A DNA stretch of 41,448 nt. Origin: Gemmatimonadota bacterium (lineage in GTDB: Bacteria > Gemmatimonadota > Gemmatimonadetes > Longimicrobiales > Gaopeijiaceae). The stretch covers positions 1 through 41,448 of the forward strand of contig JAJDNC010000136.1 in the NCBI GenBank assembly GCA_022340865.1. The letters run 5' to 3'. A program made the position numbers and the translations under genes. The notes beneath the pieces are model-generated. The model saw nothing but the letters and a program-made list of their open reading frames with translations, searched no databases and was not told the DNA's origin. Within the stretch, counting starts at the first letter, position 1. Each line of letters begins with the position of its first letter. Shown here piece after piece: positions 8,538-16,387 of this stretch.

Positions 8538-10586
8538 GTGCGTTTGACCCCGACCCGAGCCGTCGGTCGCGGCTTGCGCGTAACCCTCGGGGTCGCGCTT
8601 CTGGCCGCCACGTTCCTTCCCGTTCAGCGGCTCCTCGATCCGGCTCTCACGGGGCTGGCGGGGATCGCCACCCGCCAGGTGGACGAGATCGCGTGGTCCG
8701 GCGCCGTCTGGGGCACCCTGATCGTGGTGCTCCTCGCCGTGGTGCTGGCGCGATGGCTCCCCGCGTTGGACGTGGTGGGAATCGGCGAGGGGGTGGCGCG
8801 GCGGTTGGCGCGCATCGACGGGCGCCGCTTCGTCGCCCTCTGTGCCGGCTCGGCCTTCGTCCTCTCGCTGGTGTCGAGCCTGGTGGTCCTCCGCGGCCTC
8901 CCGTCGTCGGTGGACGAGATGGTGCAGCTCCTGCATGCCCGTATCCTGCTGAGCGGGGGGATGGCGCTGCCGCTACCCGATCCCGCCGCAGCCTGGATCG
9001 TCCAGAACTCGGTCATCACCCCGTCTGGGTGGGCATCGATCTACCCGCCCTTCCACACCCTCGTGCTGGCGTTGGGTCTGGCCGTGGGCACCCCCTGGCT
9101 GGTGGGCCCCATCATGACCGGAACCGGCGCCGGGCTCGTGGCGGCGTCCTTCGACAGGCTGCTGCCGCGGCGGCGAGCCCTCGCCAGGGTCGCCGCGCTC
9201 CTGTGCGCGGTCAGCCCGTTCCTGTTCTTCCTCGGCGGCAGCGAGCTGAGCCATACCACGGCCGGGGCCCTGGCGGCGCTCACCCTGTGGACGGCCCTCC
9301 GGGCTCGTGACGGCGCGCCGTGGTGGGCGATCCTGACGGGCCTGGCGGTGGGTGCCTTCGTGTCCACCCGTCCCTGGACCGGGATGGTGGTCTCCACCGC
9401 CCTTCTGGCTGCCGTGTGGGTGCCGGAGGCACGGCGACGTGCCGGGGGCGCCCGGTGGCTCGCCATCAGGGCCGCGGCCACTCTGGCCGGAGGCGCCCCC
9501 TTCGCGGTGCTGCTGTTGGGATGGAATCGGGTGCTCTTCGGCGGCCCCTTCGTCCTGGGTTACTCCACCGCCTTCGGCCCCGCCCACGGCCTGGGGCTGC
9601 ACCGCGACCCGTGGGGGAACGTGTACGGGCTCCGGGAGGCCATCGCCTATACCGGGGCCGACCTCTCGCTGCTGGGGGTGGTCCTCCTCGAGTCTCCACT
9701 TCCCGCCCTCGCCGTCGTGGGGGCCGGTCTCGTCGTGGCGAACGCCCTCGACGAGGGCGAACGCGTGCTCGTCGCCTGGGCGACCGCCGGGGTGGCGGCC
9801 AACTTCGTGTACTGGCACCACGGGATCCACATGGGGCCGCGCTTCCTCTTCGAGACGGGGGCGGCATGGGTGGGGCTCTGGGTCGTGGGCCTCTTCCACC
9901 TGGTGCGCGCACCGGGGGGCGCCTTCGTCCACCGGGCCGTGGGGTGGGTGGCGGCGCTCTGCCTGATCGCGGCCCCTTTCCTGGCGGTGGAGCGCGGCCT
10001 CGCGTACCGCATCCCATCCGGGACCGCGGCCGTCGAGCGGCTCCCGGATCCACCGGTCCGGCCCGCGCTGGTCTTCGTCCACGGAAGCTGGTCCTCGCGC
10101 ACCGCCGCCCGCCTCGTTGCCGCGGGTATGCGCCGTGATTCGGTGGAGACCGCGCTCCGGCGCAACGCCGCCTGCCGGGTGGACGAGTACACCCGCTGGC
10201 GGGCGGCGGGGGCTCCCCCTCCGGCGCCTCCCCTGGAGCTGGTGCCCAGACCCGGTCCCGCCCCCGGCCTGGCCTTCGTCGAGCTCTCCCCCGGCAACCG
10301 CGTGGCCGTGCGTCCGGGCGCGCCGGCGGACTCCATCTGCACGTGGGAGGCCCACAGCGACAGGCTCGGCACCCTGGAGCTCGAGCCGCTCCTCTGGCAG
10401 GCTCCTCCCCTCCCCGGGAGGAAGCTCGTGGTGGCGAGGGATCTGGGACCGAAGGCGGACGCCCGGGCGCTGATCTCCTTCCCGGGCTATCACCCCTACG
10501 TGGCGGTGGACGGGGGCCCCGGTCGCCCCCCCCGAGTCCTGGAGTACCGCGAGGGAATGGAGCTGCTCTGGGGAAGCTCGCGGTAG
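8538..10586 (+). CDS. GT-C/GT39-like polytopic membrane glycosyltransferase
   Basis: 682 residues from GTG 8538, which has AGAGGA just upstream. An in-frame ATG at 8469 would add 23 basic and histidine-rich residues and lie over the divergent gene's leader, so I prefer the GTG. About ten or more hydrophobic helices fill residues 1-480. The first large loop carries SSVDEMVQLLHARILL, placed like the DE motif of ArnT/PMT-type GT-C enzymes, and is followed by YPPFHTLVLALG. The last 170 residues form a soluble, proline-rich periplasmic tail. The likely role is transfer of a sugar from a polyprenyl-phosphate donor to an envelope acceptor. It is divergent from the receiver/DHp gene and 3 kb from the glycosylation operon. 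Substrate is unknown. Confidence 0.75.
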   Translation: MRLTPTRAVGRGLRVTLGVALLAATFLPVQRLLDPALTGLAGIATRQVDEIAWSGAVWGTLIVVLLAVVLARWLPALDVVGIGEGVARRLARIDGRRFVALCAGSAFVLSLVSSLVVLRGLPSSVDEMVQLLHARILLSGGMALPLPDPAAAWIVQNSVITPSGWASIYPPFHTLVLALGLAVGTPWLVGPIMTGTGAGLVAASFDRLLPRRRALARVAALLCAVSPFLFFLGGSELSHTTAGALAALTLWTALRARDGAPWWAILTGLAVGAFVSTRPWTGMVVSTALLAAVWVPEARRRAGGARWLAIRAAATLAGGAPFAVLLLGWNRVLFGGPFVLGYSTAFGPAHGLGLHRDPWGNVYGLREAIAYTGADLSLLGVVLLESPLPALAVVGAGLVVANALDEGERVLVAWATAGVAANFVYWHHGIHMGPRFLFETGAAWVGLWVVGLFHLVRAPGGAFVHRAVGWVAALCLIAAPFLAVERGLAYRIPSGTAAVERLPDPPVRPALVFVHGSWSSRTAARLVAAGMRRDSVETALRRNAACRVDEYTRWRAAGAPPPAPPLELVPRPGPAPGLAFVELSPGNRVAVRPGAPADSICTWEAHSDRLGTLELEPLLWQAPPLPGRKLVVARDLGPKADARALISFPGYHPYVAVDGGPGRPPRVLEYREGMELLWGSSR

Positions 10587-10679
10587 CCGTACGGGGTCCC
10601 GCGCGACCTGGCGGGAACGCATGTGGGAAGCGCCCGCTCGCGAAGCCTGGAGGAGGCGGGACGACGATGGCGGCCCACT

Positions 10680-10698
10680 CCGGAGCCGGCGGCTCCGG
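10680..10698. terminator. Hairpin between convergent genes
   Basis: CCGGAGCC and GGCTCCGG form a perfect 8-bp stem around a 3-nt loop, between the convergent GT-C gene and the M15-like gene. No T-tract follows on either strand, so it may be a weak bidirectional terminator or a chance GC palindrome. Confidence 0.35.
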
Positions 10699-10719
10699 GG
10701 GCGGCGAAGCGCCGGTGCC

Positions 10720-11496
10720 TCAGTGCGAGAGCGGAACCTCGAGGACCTGCCCCGGGAAGATCCGGCTGTCGTTGAGATCATTCAGCTGTCGGAGCGCGTC
10801 GACGGTGGTCCCGTGCTTCACCGCGATGGTCCAGAGGGAATCGCCCGTCCGCACCTTGTAGGACAGGCTGGCGATCCGCGTGGCCTCGTCCGCACGCCGC
10901 GTCTCCAGCATGGCCACGTAGGACGCGTACCTGCGCGGAAACACCGCCACGTGGAAGTGGGGCGGGTAGTGCTCACGGGTGGCCTCCACGATGCGCGAGC
11001 CCTCCAGCTGCAGCAGGACGCGCTCGAGCCAGACGCGGCATGCGCGCGATGTCGAGTACCTGATGTCGATGGCCATTCCCGTGGGATGGACCGAGCGCGC
11101 CGACGCGTTGTCGGGCTGGCGGTCTTCGGGACGCGTGAGGCTGGTCACGACGAGCTTCCTGCCACACGCCGCGTGGTACTGGGCGGACAGGCGGGTGAGG
11201 AAGACGGCGACCTCGGGGCGGGCGTATGGATACGAGACCCCGTGGAGGGCCAGGTCGGCGCTGGGCGGCACCCGCACCAGCCAGCCCTGCTTGACGAAGA
11301 AGCGGAGTTGGGCCGGGGTGCGGATGAACGTGTAGTCGTTCCTCCGGGCAGCCGCGTCCTGCCGGTCCAGCGACGCGGGAGAGCCCCGCAGGCTCTGGGC
11401 GCGCAGGGAGACGGGAGGAGCTGCGAGCAGCATCGCCGCCAAGGCCGTGAAGACGATGGGGGCCTGGGGCACGCGAGATTGGGGGGCTCTCGTCAT
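10720..11496 (-). CDS. Secreted M15-like peptidase (DUF5715-type) with C-terminal LysM
   Basis: 258 residues from ATG 11496, which begins a signal peptide (hydrophobic 12-30, likely cleavage after LRAQ). An earlier in-frame ATG would put 46 non-signal residues in front. The middle has VVTSLTRPEDRQPDN, then HPTGMAID (H137 to D144, the HxxGxAxD zinc pattern of M15 peptidases) and PPHFHVAVFP (H180, H182), so the metal ligands look intact. Residues 213-256 are a LysM module (YKVRTGDSLWTIAVKHGTTV), which binds peptidoglycan. The likely role is a periplasmic murein hydrolase or carboxypeptidase. The transcript starts in an AT-richer stretch around 11550-11590. The gene stands alone. Confidence 0.82.
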   Translation of the reverse strand: MTRAPQSRVPQAPIVFTALAAMLLAAPPVSLRAQSLRGSPASLDRQDAAARRNDYTFIRTPAQLRFFVKQGWLVRVPPSADLALHGVSYPYARPEVAVFLTRLSAQYHAACGRKLVVTSLTRPEDRQPDNASARSVHPTGMAIDIRYSTSRACRVWLERVLLQLEGSRIVEATREHYPPHFHVAVFPRRYASYVAMLETRRADEATRIASLSYKVRTGDSLWTIAVKHGTTVDALRQLNDLNDSRIFPGQVLEVPLSH

Positions 11497-11661
11497 CGAT
11501 CGGGGGGTGCGTTCCGAGGACACAAATACCGGGCCCCACGCAGGAGCCCGCCTCAATTTCCATGAGTAAACATATGATTCCGGAATAACAAGGCTCGCGT
11601 TCTCGGTCCGCCTCGGTGCCGACTCCGCCCACACCGTCCGGATCGCGGGGATACGCTGCCG

Positions 11662-12327
11662 TCAGGGTCCCGGGAAACGCGAGGGAATGCGCGCGGCCCC
11701 GTGGTACACCCGCCACGCTGCGTCCAGGGCCACTCGCTGGAGTCCCGCCACGCGGATGATGACCACCACCAGTCCGGCGACGGCACCGGCGCGAACCAGG
11801 AGGCGGACGGCACGGCCGGGCCGCGACCGGGCCGCCCGGCGCCAGTCCAGGCGCAGCCATCCGAGCGGAAGGAAGGGCAGCACCTCGACGACATCGAGAG
11901 CCATGCCTAGCCAGTACAGGGGGTTGGCCGTCCGCACCCAGGCCGCCCTCCGGTCGTCGTCATAGGCCTGGCGCGCTGCATCGAGAACCTCCAGGAGGTC
12001 CTCCCTGCGCAGGTTGTATCGATGAAGCTGGAACGCCTCCGTGATCACGTTGATCCGGACCACCTGGCCCTCCTGGTCCCCGGGGGCCAGGCGGAGCGGG
12101 GACACCCGCTCGGTGGCGGCGACGGCGATCCGGCAGCGCATGAGATCGCCTTCCAGCTGCCTTCTGAGGGAAGCCGCCATGTCGGTCTCGATCACCCGGA
12201 AGGGGAACGCCTCGTAGCGCACGGCCCGGAAGTAGGCGTCGATGCCGTCGCGGAAGCGACGCAGGAACCGGCTCCGGCTCCAGTTCGTCCAGACCGGGAT
12301 GCGCCGAAGCGGGATCAGGAGGGACAT
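11662..12327 (-). CDS. Unknown membrane protein
   Basis: 221 residues from ATG 12327 (MSLLIPLRRIPVWTN). No strong Shine-Dalgarno site precedes it, and a longer in-frame start at 12405 adds an arginine/proline-rich stretch that looks non-coding. The first 150 residues are soluble and charged (RFRDGIDAYFRAVRYEAFPF, DLLEVLDAARQAYDDDRRAAW). Two hydrophobic segments follow, around NPLYWLGMALDVVEVLPFLPLGW and VRAGAVAGLVVVIIRVAG. I do not recognise the family. Third-position G+C matches the neighbours, so the frame is credible. It lies between the LysM protein and superoxide dismutase on the same strand, with gaps of about 165-175 bp, so probably not in an operon with either. Confidence 0.65.
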   Translation of the reverse strand: MSLLIPLRRIPVWTNWSRSRFLRRFRDGIDAYFRAVRYEAFPFRVIETDMAASLRRQLEGDLMRCRIAVAATERVSPLRLAPGDQEGQVVRINVITEAFQLHRYNLRREDLLEVLDAARQAYDDDRRAAWVRTANPLYWLGMALDVVEVLPFLPLGWLRLDWRRAARSRPGRAVRLLVRAGAVAGLVVVIIRVAGLQRVALDAAWRVYHGAARIPSRFPGP

Positions 12328-12501
12328 GGGGGCCGAGCGACCCGTTCCCGGACCGGGGCACGCCGGCCAGGCGTGACGGGGCCGCGGGCGACGGGGGACC
12401 CGCACGTGCGGAAGAGGGCCGGGCCCGCTGCGAGCCCGACCCCCGAATCGGCTCCTGTCGCCGTGCGCATCCGGAATCCCGGAGTCGTCTGCGGCAGAGC
12501 T

Positions 12502-13137
12502 CTACTCGGTGTGCACCCAGGCCTTGGCCGCCTTGAAGCGGCGGGCCACCACGTCCCAGTTCACGACGTTCCACCACGCCTTGAGGTAGTCGGGGCGCCG
12601 GTTCTGGTAGTTCAGGTAGTAAGCGTGCTCCCAGACGTCGACGCCGAGAATGGGCGTGAATCCCTGCATGAAGGGGCTGTCCTGGTTGGCCGTGGCGAAG
12701 CACGACAGCTTGCCCAGCGCGTCGACGCAGAGCCACCCCCAACCGGAGCCGAACTGGCCGCCGGCGACCCCCTGGAGCCTCGCCTTGAAGTCGTCCACCG
12801 AGCCGAACGTCTTGTCGATGGCCTTGGCCAGGTCACCCGACGGGGCGTTGGCACCGCCCGGCGTCATGACGTCCCAGAACAGGGTGTGGTTGACGTACCC
12901 GCCCCCGTTGTTGCGTACGGCCGTCTGGATCTCGGCGGGAAGGGAGTGGAACCCCCGCATGAGCTGGTCGGCCGGGTAGGCGTGGAGCTCGGGGTGTCCC
13001 TCGAGTGCCGCGTTCAGCTTCTTCGTATAGCCCGCATGGTGCTTGCCGTGGTGGATCTCCATCGTGCGGGCGTCGATATGGGGCTCGAGGGCGTCGAATG
13101 CGTAACCGAGCTCAGGCAGCTGGAAGGGGTAAGCCAT
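12502..13137 (-). CDS. sodA: Superoxide dismutase, Mn-type
   Basis: 211 residues from ATG 13137, with AGAGGAGAA placed 5-10 nt upstream. It converts superoxide to hydrogen peroxide and oxygen. The four metal ligands are H29 ([12 protein letters not shown]), H84 (YVNHTLFW), D167 and H171 ([15 protein letters not shown]). Metal preference is readable: a Gly block occupies the position of the FeSOD active-site Gln ([11 protein letters not shown]), while the MnSOD-type Gln is present at Q152 in ATANQDSP. That supports Mn or cambialistic use rather than strict Fe. There is no signal peptide, so the enzyme is cytoplasmic. It is divergent from the DinB-like polymerase gene, with a 199-bp gap. Confidence 0.95.
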   Translation of the reverse strand: MAYPFQLPELGYAFDALEPHIDARTMEIHHGKHHAGYTKKLNAALEGHPELHAYPADQLMRGFHSLPAEIQTAVRNNGGGYVNHTLFWDVMTPGGANAPSGDLAKAIDKTFGSVDDFKARLQGVAGGQFGSGWGWLCVDALGKLSCFATANQDSPFMQGFTPILGVDVWEHAYYLNYQNRRPDYLKAWWNVVNWDVVARRFKAAKAWVHTE

Positions 13138-13336
13138 ACCGTTCTCCTCTATTGGTTGGGAAGGTCCCCGCCGCGACGTGGCGGCGCTGGATACGTTGTC
13201 GTGCTTGGGAAAATGGGCTCGACGGCAGATCTTACACCGCGGGGTCCGTTTGGTGCAATCACCCCCACCGAGCCCTCTCACGAGGGTCAGACCGTGCTCC
13301 CGAACCTGCGCGTCGCCCGTGGTTGAGCCTCACGAA

Positions 13337-14584
13337 ATGCCGCCTCGCCGGATCCTCCTGGTGGATTGCGACGCATTCTACGTGCAGGTGGCCCGCCTCA
13401 CCGATCCCCAGGGAGCCGGTCGGGCTCCGCTCCTCATCGTCGGCGGATCCCCCACCGGTCGGGGCGTGGTGACATCCGCGTCGTACGAGGCACGCGCCTA
13501 TGGTGTGCGCTCCGCGATGCCCACCGCCCAGGCCCTGCGTCTGTGTCCGCAGGCGACGGTCGTGCCCGTGCCCAGGAGCGCGTGCGTCGCCCGGAGCCGG
13601 GAAGTGGGGACCGTGCTCCGGGAGCTCGCGCCGGTGGTGCAGGCGGCCTCCATCGACGAGTTCTACCTGGACCTGTCCGGCACCGAGCGCCTGTTCCACG
13701 GCGAGTCCCTCGGGGACACGGCGGACCGGTTTCGCCGGGAGGTCCTGCGGCGCACGGAGATCTCGGTCTCCGTCGGGGGCGGGACACGGCGCGTGATCGC
13801 GAAGCTCGCGACCCGACGCGCCAAGCCCGCCGGGGTCTACGTCGTGGAGCCCGGCGAGGAGCAGGCGTTCCTGTCGACCCTGGACCTGGCCGACCTGCCG
13901 GGCGTGGGCCCGGCGCTGGTGGAGGCGCTGCGCAAGCGAGGCCTCGTGCGCGTCGAGGACGCTCTCGGAGTGCAGTTGGAGTGGTTCCAGGCGTGGCTGG
14001 GAAAGAACCGGGGAGCGTGGCTGCACCGCAGGATCCGCGGTCTCGACGACAGCGAGGTCGATCCGCACGAGGCGCGCAAGAGCATCTCCTCGGAGCGCAC
14101 GTTCTCGGAGGACATCACCGGCGACGAGGATCTCGAGATACGGCTCCTGGAGCTGTCACGCTCGGTGGCCGCTACCCTGCGCCGCAAGGGCCTGCGGGTC
14201 CGTACCGTCACGGTGAAGCTCCGGGACCACGACTTCCGTACCCGGGTCCACAGCCGGACGTCACCCGAGCCCATCGAGTCCGACGCCGCCATCCACGAAG
14301 CGGCGCTGACGCTCCTCCGTGAGCTGCGCTCGGAGCGGCGGGTTCCGGCACGCCTGCTCGGGGTGGGGCTGAGCGGGCTGGCCAGTGCATCCGAGGGCGG
14401 GCAGCTCGGACTCTTCCAGGAGGCGGGGACGGGGGAGACCGAGCGGGACCGGCGAGTATCACACGCCGTGGACGCGCTCCGTTCCCGCTTCGGGGACGAC
14501 GCGGTCCTCCCGGGGCGCATCGTGGACCGGACCCACCGACGCCACGACCCTTCCGACGACGAGGGCTCCACCCATGACGAGTGA
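13337..14584 (+). CDS. dinB: Y-family DNA polymerase, DinB/Pol IV-like
   Basis: 415 residues from ATG 13337; a GTG six codons earlier is an alternative and neither has a strong ribosome site. It is a lesion-bypass polymerase. Metal ligands are D10 (LLVDCDAFY) and D107/E108 (ASIDEFYLDLSG). The helix-hairpin-helix region has LADLPGVGPALVEALRKRG, and the little-finger domain has SSERTFSEDITGDEDL. The steric-gate position appears to be Tyr rather than DinB's usual Phe, and the AAVE glutamate is replaced by Ala. A beta-clamp motif QLGLF lies at 356-360 but is followed by 55 more residues, whereas it is usually at the extreme C-terminus. The 3' end overlaps the BtpA-family gene by 11 bp. Confidence 0.88.
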   Translation: MPPRRILLVDCDAFYVQVARLTDPQGAGRAPLLIVGGSPTGRGVVTSASYEARAYGVRSAMPTAQALRLCPQATVVPVPRSACVARSREVGTVLRELAPVVQAASIDEFYLDLSGTERLFHGESLGDTADRFRREVLRRTEISVSVGGGTRRVIAKLATRRAKPAGVYVVEPGEEQAFLSTLDLADLPGVGPALVEALRKRGLVRVEDALGVQLEWFQAWLGKNRGAWLHRRIRGLDDSEVDPHEARKSISSERTFSEDITGDEDLEIRLLELSRSVAATLRRKGLRVRTVTVKLRDHDFRTRVHSRTSPEPIESDAAIHEAALTLLRELRSERRVPARLLGVGLSGLASASEGGQLGLFQEAGTGETERDRRVSHAVDALRSRFGDDAVLPGRIVDRTHRRHDPSDDEGSTHDE

Positions 14585-15395
14585 ACCGCAGCCGCGGGCC
14601 TGCGCACGCCTGTGGCCCGAGGGGCGCACCCTCATCGGCATGGTGCACCTGCTCCCGCTACCCGGAGCCCCCGGCTGGAAGGGCTCCATGGACGAGGTGC
14701 TCGAGCGGGCGTCGGCCGATGCCCGGGCCCTGGCCACGGGGGGGATGGGCGGCGTCCTCGTCGAGAACTTCCTGGACACGCCGTTCCTCCCGGGGGCCGT
14801 GGCGCAGGAGACCGTCGCGGCCATGGCCCGTGTGGTGAGCACCGTGGTCGGGGAGGTGGAGGTTCCCGTGGGAGTGAACGTGCTGCGGAACGATGCGCGC
14901 GCCGCCCTGGGGATCGCCGCGGCGTGCGGCGCCCGTTTCATACGCGTCAACGTCCACACGGGAACCATGTGGACGGATCAGGGGCGTATCGAGGGCCGTG
15001 CCGCGGATACTCTGCGGGCGCGTGCGGCGCTGCGTTCCGAGGTGGCCATCCTGGCGGACGTGCACGTGAAGCACGGAACGCCCCCTCCCGGCGAGCGCCT
15101 GGAGTCCGCCGCGGCGGATGCGTGGCACCGGGGTCTGGCCGACGCGCTGGTGGTCTCCGGGAGCGCCACCGGGGAAGCGACGGCGTCCGACGACCTGCGG
15201 CGCGTGCGCACCGCCGTTCCGGAAGCCGTGATCCTCGTGGGGAGCGGCGTGACTCCGGGCACGGTGGCGGAGATCCTGGACATCGCCGACGGCGCCGTCG
15301 TGGGCACCGCCCTCACGCGTGACAGCCGTGCGGGCACGGGCATCGATGCGGAACGCGTTCGGCGGCTCGTCGCGGCGGCGCACCGCCGAGGGTAG
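14574..15395 (+). CDS. BtpA/SgcQ-family TIM-barrel protein
   Basis: 273 residues from ATG 14574, overlapping the polymerase gene by 11 bp, so the two are co-translated. Recognisable family blocks are LIGMVHLLPLPGAPGWKG (20-37), GVLVENFLDTPF, VPVGVNVLRNDARAALGIA, IRVNVHTGTMWTDQG, DVHVKHG, DALVVSGSATGE and the phosphate-binding-like ILVGSGVTPGTVAE near the C-terminus. BtpA was linked to photosystem I stability in cyanobacteria, while SgcQ lies in an E. coli sugar operon. The biochemical reaction is not known in general and no neighbour here clarifies it. It ends 7 bp from the convergent methyltransferase gene. Confidence 0.88.
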   Translation: MTSEPQPRACARLWPEGRTLIGMVHLLPLPGAPGWKGSMDEVLERASADARALATGGMGGVLVENFLDTPFLPGAVAQETVAAMARVVSTVVGEVEVPVGVNVLRNDARAALGIAAACGARFIRVNVHTGTMWTDQGRIEGRAADTLRARAALRSEVAILADVHVKHGTPPPGERLESAAADAWHRGLADALVVSGSATGEATASDDLRRVRTAVPEAVILVGSGVTPGTVAEILDIADGAVVGTALTRDSRAGTGIDAERVRRLVAAAHRRG

Positions 15396-15402
15396 CGACG
15401 GG

Positions 15403-16182
15403 TCAGCGCCGGCCCGCTCCGCCCCACTCCCTCGTCAGTCGCGCCAGGTAGCGCCCGTCGGGCTCGCGGACGACGACATGGCACGCCAACCCCGCCAACC
15501 TCGCGGCCTCCTCCAGCAGCTCGTCGTCGACGAACAGAAACGGAAAGGGCGGGCCGGCCGTGCCCTCGAAGTCGAGCTGCATGTGAACCTCCCCGGCGTA
15601 GCGGCCGTCGGCGAAGCCACCCCAGCTCCGTGGGTCGGTGGAGTCGGCCAGGATCTGCCCCTCGGGGGCCAGGACGTTGGCCATCACCGCCAGGCACATG
15701 GGAAGCGCGCTCACCGTCCCGCACAGCCCGACGCCGTTCATCATCGCCAGCACCGTATCGAAGCGCTCGTCGGGAGCGACGGCCTCCACGCCGCCGTCGC
15801 GAACGTCGGCGATGCCTCCCTCCGCGAGGAGGGCCCGGCCGGCGGGCAGGATCTCCAGGGCGGTCACCGCGAGGCCCCGCCGGGCGAGGGGGAGCGCGAA
15901 TGCCCCCGCGCCGGCGCCCAGGTCGAGGACCCGCCCCCGGGCGCCCTCCAGCGCAGCCCGTTCCACGGCTCCCATGTCAGCCGGCCTGCGCAGGAAGTAG
16001 GCGGCCCGCATCTCGTCGTCGCCTCCAACGTCGGTGCGCACCCTCACCGCGGCATCCGCCCGTCCGGCCCTGTACGCGGCCAGGGCCTGGTCCAGGGGCT
16101 GCCAGCTGGCAGCATATGAAGCAAGTGCCGAGGGGCGGCCCTCTTCGGGCCGCCCCTCTTCGCTCCGGGCGTTCCCACTCAC
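15403..16182 (-). CDS. Class I SAM-dependent methyltransferase
   Basis: The core is clear: GRVLDLGAGAGAFALPLARRG binds SAM, followed by VTALEILPAGRALL, FDTVLAMMNGVGLCG and VLAPEGQILADSTDP. Coding character extends at least back to LDQALAAYRAGR (about 16095), which matches the usual N-terminus of this family as I recall it. The only standard in-frame start that keeps this is GTG 16182, used here, giving 259 residues. However, it would place a strong hairpin (16130-16158) inside the coding region. Alternatives are CTG 16095, GTG 16047 or 16041, and ATG 16011, which has GGAGG 10 nt upstream but loses conserved residues. The substrate is unknown. The gene is convergent with the BtpA-family gene. 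Confidence 0.75.
   Translation of the reverse strand: MSGNARSEEGRPEEGRPSALASYAASWQPLDQALAAYRAGRADAAVRVRTDVGGDDEMRAAYFLRRPADMGAVERAALEGARGRVLDLGAGAGAFALPLARRGLAVTALEILPAGRALLAEGGIADVRDGGVEAVAPDERFDTVLAMMNGVGLCGTVSALPMCLAVMANVLAPEGQILADSTDPRSWGGFADGRYAGEVHMQLDFEGTAGPPFPFLFVDDELLEEAARLAGLACHVVVREPDGRYLARLTREWGGAGRR
16130..16158 (-). terminator. Strong hairpin, likely terminator of the NSS symporter operon
   Basis: GAGGGGCGGCCC and GGGCCGCCCCTC form a perfect 12-bp stem around TCTTC. On the minus strand it follows the small-subunit stop by about 90 nt and is followed by a short T-containing stretch (CACTTGCTTC). The tail is a poor U-tract, so it may act as an attenuator or mRNA-stabilising hairpin instead. 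Confidence 0.55.
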
Positions 16183-16249
16183 GGAGCGCTCCGGACGCGC
16201 CGACGGTGGCGGGGCATGGCTACCCCCCGCCCCTGCGCGCGCGCCTCGT

Positions 16250-16387
16250 TCACGGACCGGAGTCCGGAGGGGGCGTGTGGTCGTTCCCCGGCGGCGGTAG
16301 CCTGAGCAGCTTGGCGAAGCTCCACACCAGGATCCCCAGCACCACGGCCCAGGCACAGAGCATGAAGATCAGGGCTCCCTTGTTCAT
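16250..16387 (-). CDS. Small subunit of NSS symporter (MetS-like), 45 aa
   Basis: 45 residues from ATG 16387, overlapping the symporter stop by 4 bases (ATGA), with GGGGAGGAGG about 5 nt upstream. The sequence is MNKGALIFMLCAWAVVLGI followed by LVWSFAKLLRL and a proline-rich tail ending DSGP: one membrane helix plus a short polar end. MetS-type small subunits are required for, or stabilise, bacterial NSS amino-acid transporters such as MetP of Corynebacterium, and this position and shape fit that family. It is short enough to be missed by automatic gene calling. The assignment rests on context and the single-helix pattern. Confidence 0.82.
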   Translation of the reverse strand: MNKGALIFMLCAWAVVLGILVWSFAKLLRLPPPGNDHTPPPDSGP

